A stretch of 64,000 nucleotides of DNA from Niastella vici (GTDB taxonomy: Bacteria; Bacteroidota; Bacteroidia; Chitinophagales; Chitinophagaceae): the NCBI RefSeq assembly GCF_002077945.1, contig NZ_LVYD01000058.1, positions 310,001 through 374,000 on the forward strand, written 5' to 3'. The first letter of the stretch is position 1, and each line of letters begins with the position of its first letter. A program made the position numbers and the translations under genes. Below the pieces are notes generated by a model that worked only from the letters and a program-made list of their open reading frames with translations, was not told the DNA's origin and searched no databases. Positions 18,774 through 27,756 of this stretch are shown in pieces.

Positions 18774-19412
18774 ATGCTAAGATTGGAAAATGTCAGGAAA
18801 TATTACAATAGGAATCTGGTAATTGATTCAACATCTTTAGAATTGGATAAGGGCATTTTCTGGATAAAAGGGCCTAACGGCTCGGGCAAAACAACGTTAC
18901 TGAAAATGATCGCGGGCATGTTGCCTTTTGAGGGTGATATTGTGTTCAATAATATAAGCCTGAAACGCCAACCGTTTGCCTATCGGCAGATGGTTGGCTG
19001 GGCCGAGGCAGAGCCGCTTTACCCATCGTTCGTAACAGGGAAGGACCTTTTATCATTGTATGGTGGTATCAGAAAGATGACGGTGGATGTGCGTAATGAA
19101 TTACTGGAAAAGCTACGCCTATCAGGATACATTAATGATCCTGTTGGCACCTATTCGGCCGGAATGATAAAGAAGCTGTCACTGGCGCTCGCTTTTTGCG
19201 GCTTTCCTCCCCTGATCATCCTTGATGAACCACTGATCACGCTTGATCCTGATGCCTTTCTCATTGTAAACAAACTAATCATCGAACATCATGAAACGCA
19301 CAAGACGACGTTTTTGATCAGTTCGCACCAGGATGCGGCGCTCCTGTCTGCCGAAGTGGGAAAGGAACTTTTTGTTGGCAACCGAACAATCACCTATTCG
19401 AATGTTCAATAG
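18774..19412 (+). CDS. ABC transporter ATP-binding protein
   Basis: This 212-residue nucleotide-binding subunit shows a Walker A motif (GPNGSGKTT, about 34-42), a signature-like YSAGMIKKL near 124 in place of canonical LSGGQ, and Walker B followed by the catalytic Glu (LIILDEP near 148). The size and architecture fit exporter-type ATPases such as the CcmA/NatA group. Its stop overlaps the start of the adjoining membrane protein gene by 11 bp, which indicates translational coupling and a shared complex. Its place at the end of the NRPS operon suggests export of, or self-protection against, the product. The transported substrate is not evident from sequence. Confidence 0.93.
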   Translation: MLRLENVRKYYNRNLVIDSTSLELDKGIFWIKGPNGSGKTTLLKMIAGMLPFEGDIVFNNISLKRQPFAYRQMVGWAEAEPLYPSFVTGKDLLSLYGGIRKMTVDVRNELLEKLRLSGYINDPVGTYSAGMIKKLSLALAFCGFPPLIILDEPLITLDPDAFLIVNKLIIEHHETHKTTFLISSHQDAALLSAEVGKELFVGNRTITYSNVQ

Positions 19413-20526
19413 AATCAATATCCTTTTTCAGTCGCTGGTAAAGCCTTTTTACAAAGAAAATGCTACGGTCATTTTTCTTGTCTATATGTTTTTCCTCCTG
19501 GGGGTTGGGCATCTCGACGGTGAAGGCATCTACGAAATGCAGATCAAGCTCGTAACCGCTTTGCTAAACAGCACCAGCTTCTTACTGATTGTGTTTTTTT
19601 GCTGGTTGCTCTATGTACGGAAGGTGGCCGCCTTTGTGCATAGCTGGTTTAAAAAACCGGAATTGGCCTTTCTTTCTATTTTCAATAGCCTGGGGGTAGT
19701 ACAGCGGTTTTTTTTGTTGCTGCTCATTCAGGTCTGTCTGCTTTTACCCATACTTATTTACCTGACGGTCATCTTTGGGATCGGCTTATATCATCATTTT
19801 TACACCTCTCTCATATATGTAGCAGTATACATATGCCTGTTATGTATTGTACCGGTGTTTTACTACCTTTTCTCTTTGAACCCGTTGAATAAGGTTCCCT
19901 CTTTCGCCTGGAAAGGAATAGATATATCGGCCGGCTTGCTGCCTGCCTATCCCCGGATCCTGGTGCGGTTTGTCGCTGCCCGGCAAAAGGTGATCTGGCT
20001 GGGTATCAAGATCATCACCTGTGGTTTACTGTATGGCATTGCCCGGAATAATACGTTGTCGGAATATGACGTGGCCTTTCCCTGCATGTTCTTTGTTTTC
20101 GGCATCCTTACCAATGCCATCATTATTCACCGGATAAGAGCATTTGAAGAAAGCAATCTGTCGTTCTACCGGGGGCTGCCTGTTTCGATGAAAAGAAGAT
20201 GGGGGTATTTTGCATTGGTGTATTTTATTCTGCTGATCCCTGAATTCATAACAGCAGCCTTGCTTACCCCTGTGCATCTCCATTATGCAGATGCGCTCAA
20301 TTTTGCCTTATTAGGGTACAGCCTTACTTTAATGATGGCCAGTATTACTTACCTCGCCGATTTTACCATGAAAGGGTTCCTGCTGAGGATACTGCTGCTA
20401 TTTAGTATACAGTATTCTTTTATCATCAAGAACACGCTGATCTATTTATACCCGTCATATTTTGTGCTCGCTTTCCTCTTTTACTGTTTCGCATATTACA
20501 GGTTCGAAACCATAGCGGAGAAATAA
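19402..20526 (+). CDS. ABC transporter membrane protein, many TM helices
   Basis: I place the start at ATG 19402, inside the end of the ATPase gene. An upstream in-frame start at 19333 would add 23 non-hydrophobic residues and a long overlap. The resulting protein of about 374 residues is almost entirely hydrophobic, with roughly ten predicted transmembrane stretches, for example VIFLVYMFFLLGVG, LLIVFFCWLLYV and FFLLLLIQVCLLLPILIYL. I do not recognise a specific named family. It is best described as the permease partner of the preceding ATPase, and its coupling and location support a role in exporting the NRPS/PKS product. Confidence 0.8.
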   Translation: MFNRINILFQSLVKPFYKENATVIFLVYMFFLLGVGHLDGEGIYEMQIKLVTALLNSTSFLLIVFFCWLLYVRKVAAFVHSWFKKPELAFLSIFNSLGVVQRFFLLLLIQVCLLLPILIYLTVIFGIGLYHHFYTSLIYVAVYICLLCIVPVFYYLFSLNPLNKVPSFAWKGIDISAGLLPAYPRILVRFVAARQKVIWLGIKIITCGLLYGIARNNTLSEYDVAFPCMFFVFGILTNAIIIHRIRAFEESNLSFYRGLPVSMKRRWGYFALVYFILLIPEFITAALLTPVHLHYADALNFALLGYSLTLMMASITYLADFTMKGFLLRILLLFSIQYSFIIKNTLIYLYPSYFVLAFLFYCFAYYRFETIAEK

Positions 20527-20559
20527 ATATTATTACTCATTACACTTATTGCAATTACC

Positions 20560-22632
20560 ATGTCAATAATGGATGGAATGACACCGTTGTACCCAGAGAC
20601 CAGAAAAACCGGTGACGTACACATTTACCATGGAAGGGAAGTGGCTGATCCTTATAACTGGTTAGAGGATATGGATTCTCCTGAAACCTGCCAATGGGCC
20701 GAAGAGCAGAACAGGTTCACCCGCGATTATCTTGATCGCATCCCTTTTCGGGAAGCTATTAACCGGCGGTTAGAGACCTTATGGAATTATGAGCGTTATA
20801 GTGTGCCTTTCACAGCCGGCGCTTACCTGTATTTCTACAGAAACAACGGCCACGAGGCTCAATCGGTGCTATACCGGCAAACAGGCGGGAGGGAACCCGA
20901 GATCTTTTTCGATCCCAACGACCTTTCGGATGATGGAATTGTTTCCCTGACGGCGATCGAGTTTTCAGGCGATGGCAGCCTGGCAGCTTTTCAACTGTCG
21001 GAGGCAGGCTCCGATTGGCAAAAAGTTTTTGTGATCAGGTCTTCTGACCGGCAAATCCTTGCAGATGTTCTCACCAAAGTGAAATTCTCTAGAATGGCCT
21101 GGCGGGGCAACCAGGGATTTTATTATACCTGTTATGGCGAAGCAGGCGCGGAAGGTGCTTCCTCCGGCACACCATTGAATGCCCGGCTTTATTACCACCG
21201 GCTGGGAACGCTTCAAAAAGAGGATGAACTTGTATTCGAGGGGCGCGATGGCAACCGGCGTTTCATAAACGCGTATCTGACGGCAGACGAATCCTTCCTG
21301 GTCATCGGCACTGCTATGTCTGCTACGGGCAATGACCTGTATATTCAGAACCTGAAAGAACCTGACAGCGATATCGTATGCGTTGTTGACCACCTGAACA
21401 GCCGCACCAGCATAGTACACAACGATGGCAGCCTGCTGTATCTTCATACTAATATAAACGCTCCGAATTTTACAATTGTAACCGCTGAAGCCGCCGATCC
21501 TTCTCCCGGCCGGTGGCGTGTATTTTTGCCGGAAGCTGAGTGCGTACTGCAGGTATCCGTCAGCGGTGGTATGTTGTTTGCTCACTATCTCGAAAATGCC
21601 GTCTCGAAAGTATTGCAATACCGGCCTGATGGCAGCTTTGTACGGGAAGTTGCCTTTCCTAAAGGCGGTACTGTATCGGGGTTCTGGTCAAAAGCCATCG
21701 ACAACAAAACGTATTATACTTTCTCCTCGTATACCTGTGCACCTGTAATTTTTGCTTACGATGTGGTTACGGGTGAATCGTCGCTATACAAATTTTCACA
21801 AGTCAGGTTCGATGAAAAGAGATATGAATCCAAACAGGTGTTTTATACTTCCTGTGATGGCTGCAGAATACCCATGACGGTTATTTACCGGAAAGGCCTG
21901 GTAATGAACGGCAGGAACCCGGCTCTCTTATATGGCTATGGCGGCTTTGGCACTAATATGTTGCCGGAGTTCGATGTTTCGAATATTATTTTGCTTGAGC
22001 AGGACGGAGTTTATGCGGTGCCGAATATACGGGGCGGGGGAGAATATGGGAGAAACTGGCATGAGGCGGGTATGCGTATGAATAAGCAAACTGTGTTTGA
22101 TGATTTTATTGCCGCAGCTGAGTATCTGATAAATAATAAATATACTTCTGCAGCTTATATGGCGATAGCCGGCACCTCGAATGGCGGTCTGTTAGCAGGC
22201 GCAGTAATGGCTCAGCGGCCCGACATATGCAAGGTTGTCTTTCCGGCTTGTGGCGTTATGGATATGTTGCGGTATCATAAATTCCCGGCAGGTGTGGCAT
22301 GGACGAAAGAGTATGGTACAGCCGACGATTCGAAAGAAATGTTTGAATGCCTGTTGAAATATTCACCCTATCATTCGTTGAAACCTGCTGCGTATCCGGC
22401 CGCACTGATCATGACTGCAGATCATGACGACCGGGTAGCGCCTGCACATTCCTTTAAATTCACTGCACAATTGCAGGAATGCCAGTTAGGTGCTGCGCCC
22501 GTGTTCGTTCGCATTGAAAAGAATGCCGGACACGGATCAGGAAGATCAACGGAGCAACTTATAAAAGAACAGGCTGATAAATGGGCCTTCTTCTTTGCCA
22601 ACATCCCTGCCGGCTACTCATTGGTCTTTTAA
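20560..22632 (+). CDS. Prolyl oligopeptidase, serine peptidase family S9A
   Basis: This 690-residue enzyme has the full S9A layout. An N-terminal segment (PYNWLEDMDSPET near 30) precedes the beta-propeller, and the C-terminal alpha/beta-hydrolase domain carries catalytic S540 in GTSNGG, the Asp region TADHDDRV near 619-626 and H658 in AGHGSG. There is no signal peptide, so it is likely cytoplasmic. It begins 33 bp after the ABC permease and appears to be the last gene of the NRPS operon. Prolyl oligopeptidases normally cleave short peptides after proline. In this context it could process a leader or prodrug part of the product, inactivate it for self-resistance, or take part in release, since no thioesterase is seen; these roles are inference. 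Its 3' end overlaps the convergent FtsX-type gene by 15 bp. Confidence 0.95.
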   Translation: MSIMDGMTPLYPETRKTGDVHIYHGREVADPYNWLEDMDSPETCQWAEEQNRFTRDYLDRIPFREAINRRLETLWNYERYSVPFTAGAYLYFYRNNGHEAQSVLYRQTGGREPEIFFDPNDLSDDGIVSLTAIEFSGDGSLAAFQLSEAGSDWQKVFVIRSSDRQILADVLTKVKFSRMAWRGNQGFYYTCYGEAGAEGASSGTPLNARLYYHRLGTLQKEDELVFEGRDGNRRFINAYLTADESFLVIGTAMSATGNDLYIQNLKEPDSDIVCVVDHLNSRTSIVHNDGSLLYLHTNINAPNFTIVTAEAADPSPGRWRVFLPEAECVLQVSVSGGMLFAHYLENAVSKVLQYRPDGSFVREVAFPKGGTVSGFWSKAIDNKTYYTFSSYTCAPVIFAYDVVTGESSLYKFSQVRFDEKRYESKQVFYTSCDGCRIPMTVIYRKGLVMNGRNPALLYGYGGFGTNMLPEFDVSNIILLEQDGVYAVPNIRGGGEYGRNWHEAGMRMNKQTVFDDFIAAAEYLINNKYTSAAYMAIAGTSNGGLLAGAVMAQRPDICKVVFPACGVMDMLRYHKFPAGVAWTKEYGTADDSKEMFECLLKYSPYHSLKPAAYPAALIMTADHDDRVAPAHSFKFTAQLQECQLGAAPVFVRIEKNAGHGSGRSTEQLIKEQADKWAFFFANIPAGYSLVF

Positions 22633-24990
22633 ACTCTCCTTCGGATTAGCCGTTGCCGCCTTTATTGATTGGTAGCTTACTGTCGCTATAGTTATAGCCA
22701 GGGTGCCAACACCGGTGGCGAGAAAGATCCACAAGGATATATTGGTACGGTACTCATAATTCTGCAGCCATTTATACATGAAGAGATATACAAGGGGCGA
22801 GGCAATCAACAGTGAAAGTATTATCAGCAAAACAAAATCTTTCAGCAACATTCCCCATAGATTGTATACAGACGCTCCCAACACCTTACGAACGCCGATT
22901 TCCTTTCTTCGCTGTTCCGCCGTGAAGGATGCCAGACCGAACAATCCCAGGCAGGAAATAAAGATCGCCAGTACGGTGAATACCATGGCCAGCTTGCCGA
23001 TCTGTACTTCATTATCGAACTTCCGCGCATACTCCTCATCTACAAACTGATATTCAAATGCGCCTGGATTGAACCGTTTGAACACGGGCTCTATCCGGGC
23101 GATCGCATTTTGCAGGGAACCTGTTGGCCGAAGCTTTATAAAAAGAATATTGTTCTCTTTATAGGTCATGTAAAAAATTGTCGACTCCGGGTGGGTATAG
23201 GGTGATTGCGTGATCATATCTTTCACCACGCCTATGATCATATGATCTCTGCCACCGAAGCGTATCGATTCTCCAACAGGGTGTTGCATGCCGGTGAGCC
23301 TGGCTGTTGCTTCATTGATAATGATCATAGTAGAGTCAGACGGATAATCCCTTGAAAAATCCCTTCCTTCCTTTAAGTGCCACCCAATGGTCTTGCCATA
23401 ATCGTGTGTTGCGCCTACGGTACCGATGAGCGCTGTCACATTGGGGTCTTTCCCTTTCCACGAATAATCGTTGTCGAGCCTAATGGTTTCAGTAGTGGTG
23501 AATGAGGATTCAGCTATATCTGACACCACGCCCGTCTGTATCAATTCGTCACGCAGCCTGTTGTAAGGAGCGCTGTTAAGTTCAGGCGTGTTCATAACTA
23601 TGGTGAGGAGCCCATCGCGTTGATAGCCTATCGGTCTCTCCTTGGCATACTGTATTTGACGGTAAACGATAATAGTCCCGATCATCAGCACGATGGATAC
23701 TGTAAACTGTATCACTAACAATATTTTCCGGGGCAGTGCAGAGCTGGGGCCGGCTGCAAAGCCGCCTTTTAACACTTTAATTGGTTGGAAAGCTGACAGG
23801 TAAAAAGAGGGGTAGCTACCGGCGAAGAGTCCTGTAACAAGGGATACCAGCAGGGTCAATCCCCAGAAAACAGGGCTTGCATAAGGGATCGACACCTGTT
23901 TATGGGATATTTCATTGAAAAATGATAAGGACAGTTGTGCGACTCCGATGGCTATTATGAATGCTATAACGCTTACCAGTATGGCTTCGCCGAAAAATTG
24001 TCCCATTAACTGCCAACGCGTAGAACCGATGGCTTTACGGATCCCCACCTCTTTGGCTCTAATGCTACTGCGGGCGGTGGTCAGGTTCATGAAGTTAATG
24101 CAGGCAAGCACCAATATAAAAACACCAATTATGGCAAACAGCCATACCAGTTTAAGCCGGCCTCCGTAAGCCTTGCCTTCCCGAAAATCATTATACAGGT
24201 GCCACTTGCTCATCGGATGCAGGAATATCTCTTCATTGCCTTCTTTAATAAATGGCTTGGCAATATTCCTGATTTTCGCATTGGCTTTATCCAGGTCAAC
24301 GCCCTCATTCAGTTCAACGAACAATTTCCAAAAACGTGTATCCCATAGTGTTGTATTCTCTTTTAACCAGGGAAGCACGGTCAGTGCCTTGTTCCAGGGG
24401 AGGAATATCGTTGTATTGTGAAAGGTGGTGTTTTCAGGAAGGTCTTCAAAAACCCCGCCCACTTTGAGCACGACCGAATTGTCCATGGTAATGGTCTTGT
24501 TCGTTGCCTCTTCCTTACCGAACAGGGCTGTTGCAAGGGATTGGCTGATCAGTGCAGACGATGCATCTTTCAATGCATTTTGCTCACCGCTGATCATTTT
24601 AAAGGTGAGCATCTCTGGCAATTCGGGGTCTGCCCAGGTACCGGGGGCCGAAACCCGCCTGTCACCGACAGCCAGTGAGTGGGTGTAATTGGGAAAAGCA
24701 AGAACGACATGTTTGAAATCATCCCCGTACTTGGTGCGTATGGCGTCGGCCAGAGGGATGGCTATTGCTTCGCTGGTACTGGTATTGCCGTTGAACGTTT
24801 GAACGTCCATAGCCTGGGCAATACGTTTATAGCGTTCGTGGTAATGATCGAAGGATAGCTCATTCCAGATCCAGAGGCCTATCAGGAGGGCAACGGACAT
24901 GCCTATAGTGAGACCTGCAATATTGATAAGGGTATTACTTTTGTGTTTCAACAGGTTCCGCCAGGCCGTACGTAGAAAATTTCTAAACAT
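22618..24990 (-). CDS. MacB/FtsX-type ABC transporter permease
   Basis: This 790-residue protein has two MacB periplasmic-core plus FtsX cassettes. A TM helix lies near 22-45 (INIAGLTIGMSVALLIGLWIW) before a large periplasmic domain. FtsX helices cluster near 285-420, including NFMNLTTARSSIRAKEVGIRK. After a second periplasmic domain come three more helices near 670-785, with RRKEIGVRKVLGASV in the cytoplasmic loop. Bacteroidota genomes carry many of these as stand-alone permeases near natural-product or signalling genes. No ATPase gene is adjacent. It converges with and overlaps the prolyl oligopeptidase gene, so it is transcribed separately from the NRPS operon. A role in lipoprotein or peptide extrusion or in envelope stress is typical of the family; a link to the pathway is only positional. 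Confidence 0.93.
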   Translation of the reverse strand: MFRNFLRTAWRNLLKHKSNTLINIAGLTIGMSVALLIGLWIWNELSFDHYHERYKRIAQAMDVQTFNGNTSTSEAIAIPLADAIRTKYGDDFKHVVLAFPNYTHSLAVGDRRVSAPGTWADPELPEMLTFKMISGEQNALKDASSALISQSLATALFGKEEATNKTITMDNSVVLKVGGVFEDLPENTTFHNTTIFLPWNKALTVLPWLKENTTLWDTRFWKLFVELNEGVDLDKANAKIRNIAKPFIKEGNEEIFLHPMSKWHLYNDFREGKAYGGRLKLVWLFAIIGVFILVLACINFMNLTTARSSIRAKEVGIRKAIGSTRWQLMGQFFGEAILVSVIAFIIAIGVAQLSLSFFNEISHKQVSIPYASPVFWGLTLLVSLVTGLFAGSYPSFYLSAFQPIKVLKGGFAAGPSSALPRKILLVIQFTVSIVLMIGTIIVYRQIQYAKERPIGYQRDGLLTIVMNTPELNSAPYNRLRDELIQTGVVSDIAESSFTTTETIRLDNDYSWKGKDPNVTALIGTVGATHDYGKTIGWHLKEGRDFSRDYPSDSTMIIINEATARLTGMQHPVGESIRFGGRDHMIIGVVKDMITQSPYTHPESTIFYMTYKENNILFIKLRPTGSLQNAIARIEPVFKRFNPGAFEYQFVDEEYARKFDNEVQIGKLAMVFTVLAIFISCLGLFGLASFTAEQRRKEIGVRKVLGASVYNLWGMLLKDFVLLIILSLLIASPLVYLFMYKWLQNYEYRTNISLWIFLATGVGTLAITIATVSYQSIKAATANPKESLKDQ

Positions 24991-25097
24991 AATCTGATTA
25001 TAAGAAAAGGTTGAAAATTTTATGTGCCAATATTTAAAACCAATTTACCTAAAAAAAAGAAGCGGTGAACAAAATGAGTACCTAAATGTAAATTCTC

Positions 25098-25751
25098 CTA
25101 TGTGTAAAAATTAACCGGGGTAAACGATATCGGGCAATCTTTACAACTGGTGGCCAGGCTGGCGCTGTAATTTGAATCCAGGTCCAGGTCGGAAATAAAC
25201 CATGTTTGCCCTTCTACCATTACGCTTTCACTTAATACATCCACTTTGAAAAGAGGAATGGTTAATCCTATTCCGTTTGCTTTTATTACACTTTCCTTTC
25301 TGGTCCATAGTTTATAAAACAAATCCATCTTTCCTTCCATGTTCTTCAGGAATTCCCACTCTGCTTGTGAAAAAACTGCTTTAAAATCATCAGGATTAAC
25401 CTGTGATATTTTTTGTTCCAGATCCACACCCAGTTTTATCTCCCTGCTAATGGCGCAAACAATATATTTTCCTGAATGTGAAATATTGAAGTTTATATTA
25501 TCATCGATAAATGGTTTATTATGATCATTGAATCGCAGGTTATTGAGTATGTTATTGCTAAAACCATATTTAATTAAAGCGTTTTGAAGTAAAATCTTGC
25601 CAAAGAGATGAGCATGCTTGTCTTGCCATCGCAGATATCTTTTGTTTTTTATTTGTTCGCTTTCAGGTAAAAAGCTAAAGTAGTGTTCCCATAGGGAAGA
25701 AGACATGGGACCATGTATTTCACTTGTATAAATTTCTACCATAAATTTCAC
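25098..25751 (-). CDS. Sfp-type 4'-phosphopantetheinyl transferase
   Basis: This 217-residue protein shows the Sfp-family motifs GVDLEQ near 113 (Mg2+-binding Asp-x-Glu) and LWTRKESVIKA near 148, which supply the metal and CoA contacts. It transfers phosphopantetheine to carrier-domain serines, here potentially the six NRPS/PKS carrier domains of the + strand operon and the discrete ACP at 28923-29177. Two in-frame ATGs (25751 and 25742) could serve as start; the second gives MVEIYTSEIHG, a more usual N-terminus. It is the last gene of the minus-strand cluster, 16 bp after a small FecR-like ORF. This activating enzyme supports the idea that the minus-strand genes belong to the same pathway. 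Confidence 0.93.
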   Translation of the reverse strand: MKFMVEIYTSEIHGPMSSSLWEHYFSFLPESEQIKNKRYLRWQDKHAHLFGKILLQNALIKYGFSNNILNNLRFNDHNKPFIDDNINFNISHSGKYIVCAISREIKLGVDLEQKISQVNPDDFKAVFSQAEWEFLKNMEGKMDLFYKLWTRKESVIKANGIGLTIPLFKVDVLSESVMVEGQTWFISDLDLDSNYSASLATSCKDCPISFTPVNFYT

Positions 25752-25767
25752 TTATGCCTTGCAAAAA

Positions 25768-26013
25768 TTACTTTTTTTTAAGGTTACGCATCAAATTTTC
25801 TTCCGAACGCATTTTAGCTTCATTGGATAACCTTTCCTCAAGTAGGATTGCATTTAAAAACGAAGCCGCCTTATTAGCAAGGTCACGATTACCTTCACAT
25901 GCTGCTATCCATTTATTCCAATTTATAATTTGAGTTTCATCTTTTTTGAAATACCAGGCGATAAAACTTTCATCCACGATCAAATCTTCAATGGACTTAT
26001 AGTTTTTTTTCAT
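25768..26013 (-). CDS. Small protein resembling FecR N-terminal segment
   Basis: This 81-residue protein has the pattern SIEDLIVDESFIAWYF...W..W, followed by a helical Lys/Glu-rich tail. The pattern resembles the cytoplasmic N-terminal domain of some Bacteroidota FecR anti-sigma factors (DFL.DE.FI.W...W..W). The transmembrane helix and periplasmic FecR domain are missing, so it would be a soluble sigma-binding fragment, either a truncated gene or a free-standing small anti-sigma. It lies 16 bp upstream of the phosphopantetheinyl transferase and about 200 bp from the preceding A-domain gene. Family assignment is by visual pattern only; it could be an unrelated small helical protein. Confidence 0.6.
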   Translation of the reverse strand: MKKNYKSIEDLIVDESFIAWYFKKDETQIINWNKWIAACEGNRDLANKAASFLNAILLEERLSNEAKMRSEENLMRNLKKK

Positions 26014-26215
26014 AAAACAGCCTGGGATAAATTTTAATGGAAATGATTTTCGAACATTTTTATTTCCGGCATCTGCGCAGTTCCCCTTTTATAAAAAAAA
26101 CTTTAATAAATGTGCCATTTTCTTAGGGGGTTGATTTTTAATGCTTTAGTGGTTGTGAAATTGCGCTGGTGACCGTTTTTGAAAAAAAAGTGTTCGATTT
26201 TGATACAGGATGCTG

Positions 26216-27727
26216 TTATGAAATAAGGCTTGCCAGCTCTTTACGGTTTACTTTCCCATTTCCGGTAACAGGAAAAGCGGTTAAAAACACGATTTTTTTA
26301 GGAATCATATATTCAGGAAGGCGAAGGCTTAGAAAATGCTTTAATACCTGGGAGTCGATTTCGGCATTCGACGTATAAAATGCAACCAGTACTTTAATAT
26401 TGTATGCAAAATCCTTAACTATAACAATGCAGTCCCTTACTAATGGATACGTATTTAAAATAGCTTCTATTTCTCCTAATTCTATGCGTATGCCATGTAT
26501 TTTCACCTGCTGGTCTATCCGTTCAATGTATTCGAGGTTTCCATCGGGTAACAATCTTACCCAATCGCCGGTTTTGTAAAATTTTCCATTTATAATTTCC
26601 GGATTGGTATCGAAACGTTCTGCAGTTAATTCAACCCTGTTAAGATATCCTCTGGCAAGACCGCAACCGGCAATACACAGTTCGCCCGTTTTGCCCGGGG
26701 GGTGCACCATATTATCGTTTATTACAAAGGTTTGGATGCCCTGTATAGGTTTACCTATCGGTATAATGTCGGGTGTGTTTGTATCGATATCATAATAAGT
26801 GACATCAATGGTAGCTTCTGTAGGGCCGTAAAGATTGGTTAATGTAGTTCCGTTTTTGTTTTCCAATAAATTTTTAAAGTCTTCAACATGATTTGATTTA
26901 AGGGCTTCGCCACTGCAAAAAACTTTTTTTAATGATACCAGGCAGTCGGCAGAATCTGCATTGTTTACATAATGCAGGAACATACTTAACATAGAAGGTA
27001 CAAAATGTATGATTGTGATCCTGTGTTGCTGCACTGTATCAGTGATGACCATAGGATACTTTTCCATACCGGGCATTAAAAAGCACATTTTCGCTCCCGT
27101 AAACGACCACCATAATAATTCCCAAACCGATACATCGAATGTATCAGGTGTTTTCTGCAGTATTGTATCGTTTTCGCCGATAGGGTATTTTTGTTGCATC
27201 CACTCCAGTCTGTTCAATAAAGAATGATGCTCAATCATTACCCCCTTGGGTTTACCCGTAGAACCCGAAGTATAAATAACATATGCCAGATCACCCGGAT
27301 TATTAACATGTGGAGGATTACCGGCAGGGCAATCGGTGTAGTTACTGTTGTCGTCATCGAGCACCACGCAATCTAAATGCTTACTGAATGCAGCCTGGTA
27401 CTGTTTTTTTGTAAGTACCAGCCTGATAGCGCTATCTGCAATTAAATCGCTTACTCTCTCCTGCGGATCATGCTCGGAAAGCGGTAAAAAAGCGCCGCCG
27501 GCTTTCAATATACCTAAAATGCCAATGATCATTTCCAATGATCTGTCAACCATAAGCCCTATGATCTCATCGGGTTTAACATTCTTTTTTCTAAGTATCC
27601 AGGCCAGACGGTTTGCCAGGCTATTGAGCATATTGTAGGTAAGACATTTGTCGTTGAAAATGACAGCAATCTGGTGAGGCGTTTTTGTTACCTGCTCCTC
27701 GAAGCTTTCTATGATAGTTGATTTCAT
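26216..27727 (-). CDS. Stand-alone adenylation domain, predicted Ser (ZmaJ-like)
   Basis: This 503-residue protein is one complete A domain and nothing else. A3 is YVIYTSGSTGKPKG near 150, A4 is FDVSVWELLWW near 195, A5 is NLYGPTEATID near 300, and A10 ends the protein with NGKVNRKEL. Specificity residues read D-V-W-H-F-S-L-I-D-K, which differs from the EntF serine code DVWHFSLVDK at one position. It has no carrier domain, so it must load a separate carrier. The discrete ACP two genes upstream in the same transcript is the obvious acceptor, exactly as ZmaJ loads Ser on ZmaH in zwittermicin biosynthesis. Together with the two dehydrogenases this would yield aminomalonyl-ACP. The A-domain call is secure and the Ser call strong. 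Confidence 0.95.
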   Translation of the reverse strand: MKSTIIESFEEQVTKTPHQIAVIFNDKCLTYNMLNSLANRLAWILRKKNVKPDEIIGLMVDRSLEMIIGILGILKAGGAFLPLSEHDPQERVSDLIADSAIRLVLTKKQYQAAFSKHLDCVVLDDDNSNYTDCPAGNPPHVNNPGDLAYVIYTSGSTGKPKGVMIEHHSLLNRLEWMQQKYPIGENDTILQKTPDTFDVSVWELLWWSFTGAKMCFLMPGMEKYPMVITDTVQQHRITIIHFVPSMLSMFLHYVNNADSADCLVSLKKVFCSGEALKSNHVEDFKNLLENKNGTTLTNLYGPTEATIDVTYYDIDTNTPDIIPIGKPIQGIQTFVINDNMVHPPGKTGELCIAGCGLARGYLNRVELTAERFDTNPEIINGKFYKTGDWVRLLPDGNLEYIERIDQQVKIHGIRIELGEIEAILNTYPLVRDCIVIVKDFAYNIKVLVAFYTSNAEIDSQVLKHFLSLRLPEYMIPKKIVFLTAFPVTGNGKVNRKELASLIS

Positions 27728-27756
27728 TTCTAACAGAACATAATATTTATAAATAC

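Noticed and set aside
20965-21618. Antisense frame (217 residues) inside the prolyl oligopeptidase
   Set aside because: The sense frame carries the S9A fold; the antisense protein has no motif.
1-22632. Catechol siderophore cluster
   Set aside because: No 2,3-dihydroxybenzoate synthesis or activation genes are visible; beta-hydroxyAsp alone does not establish a siderophore.
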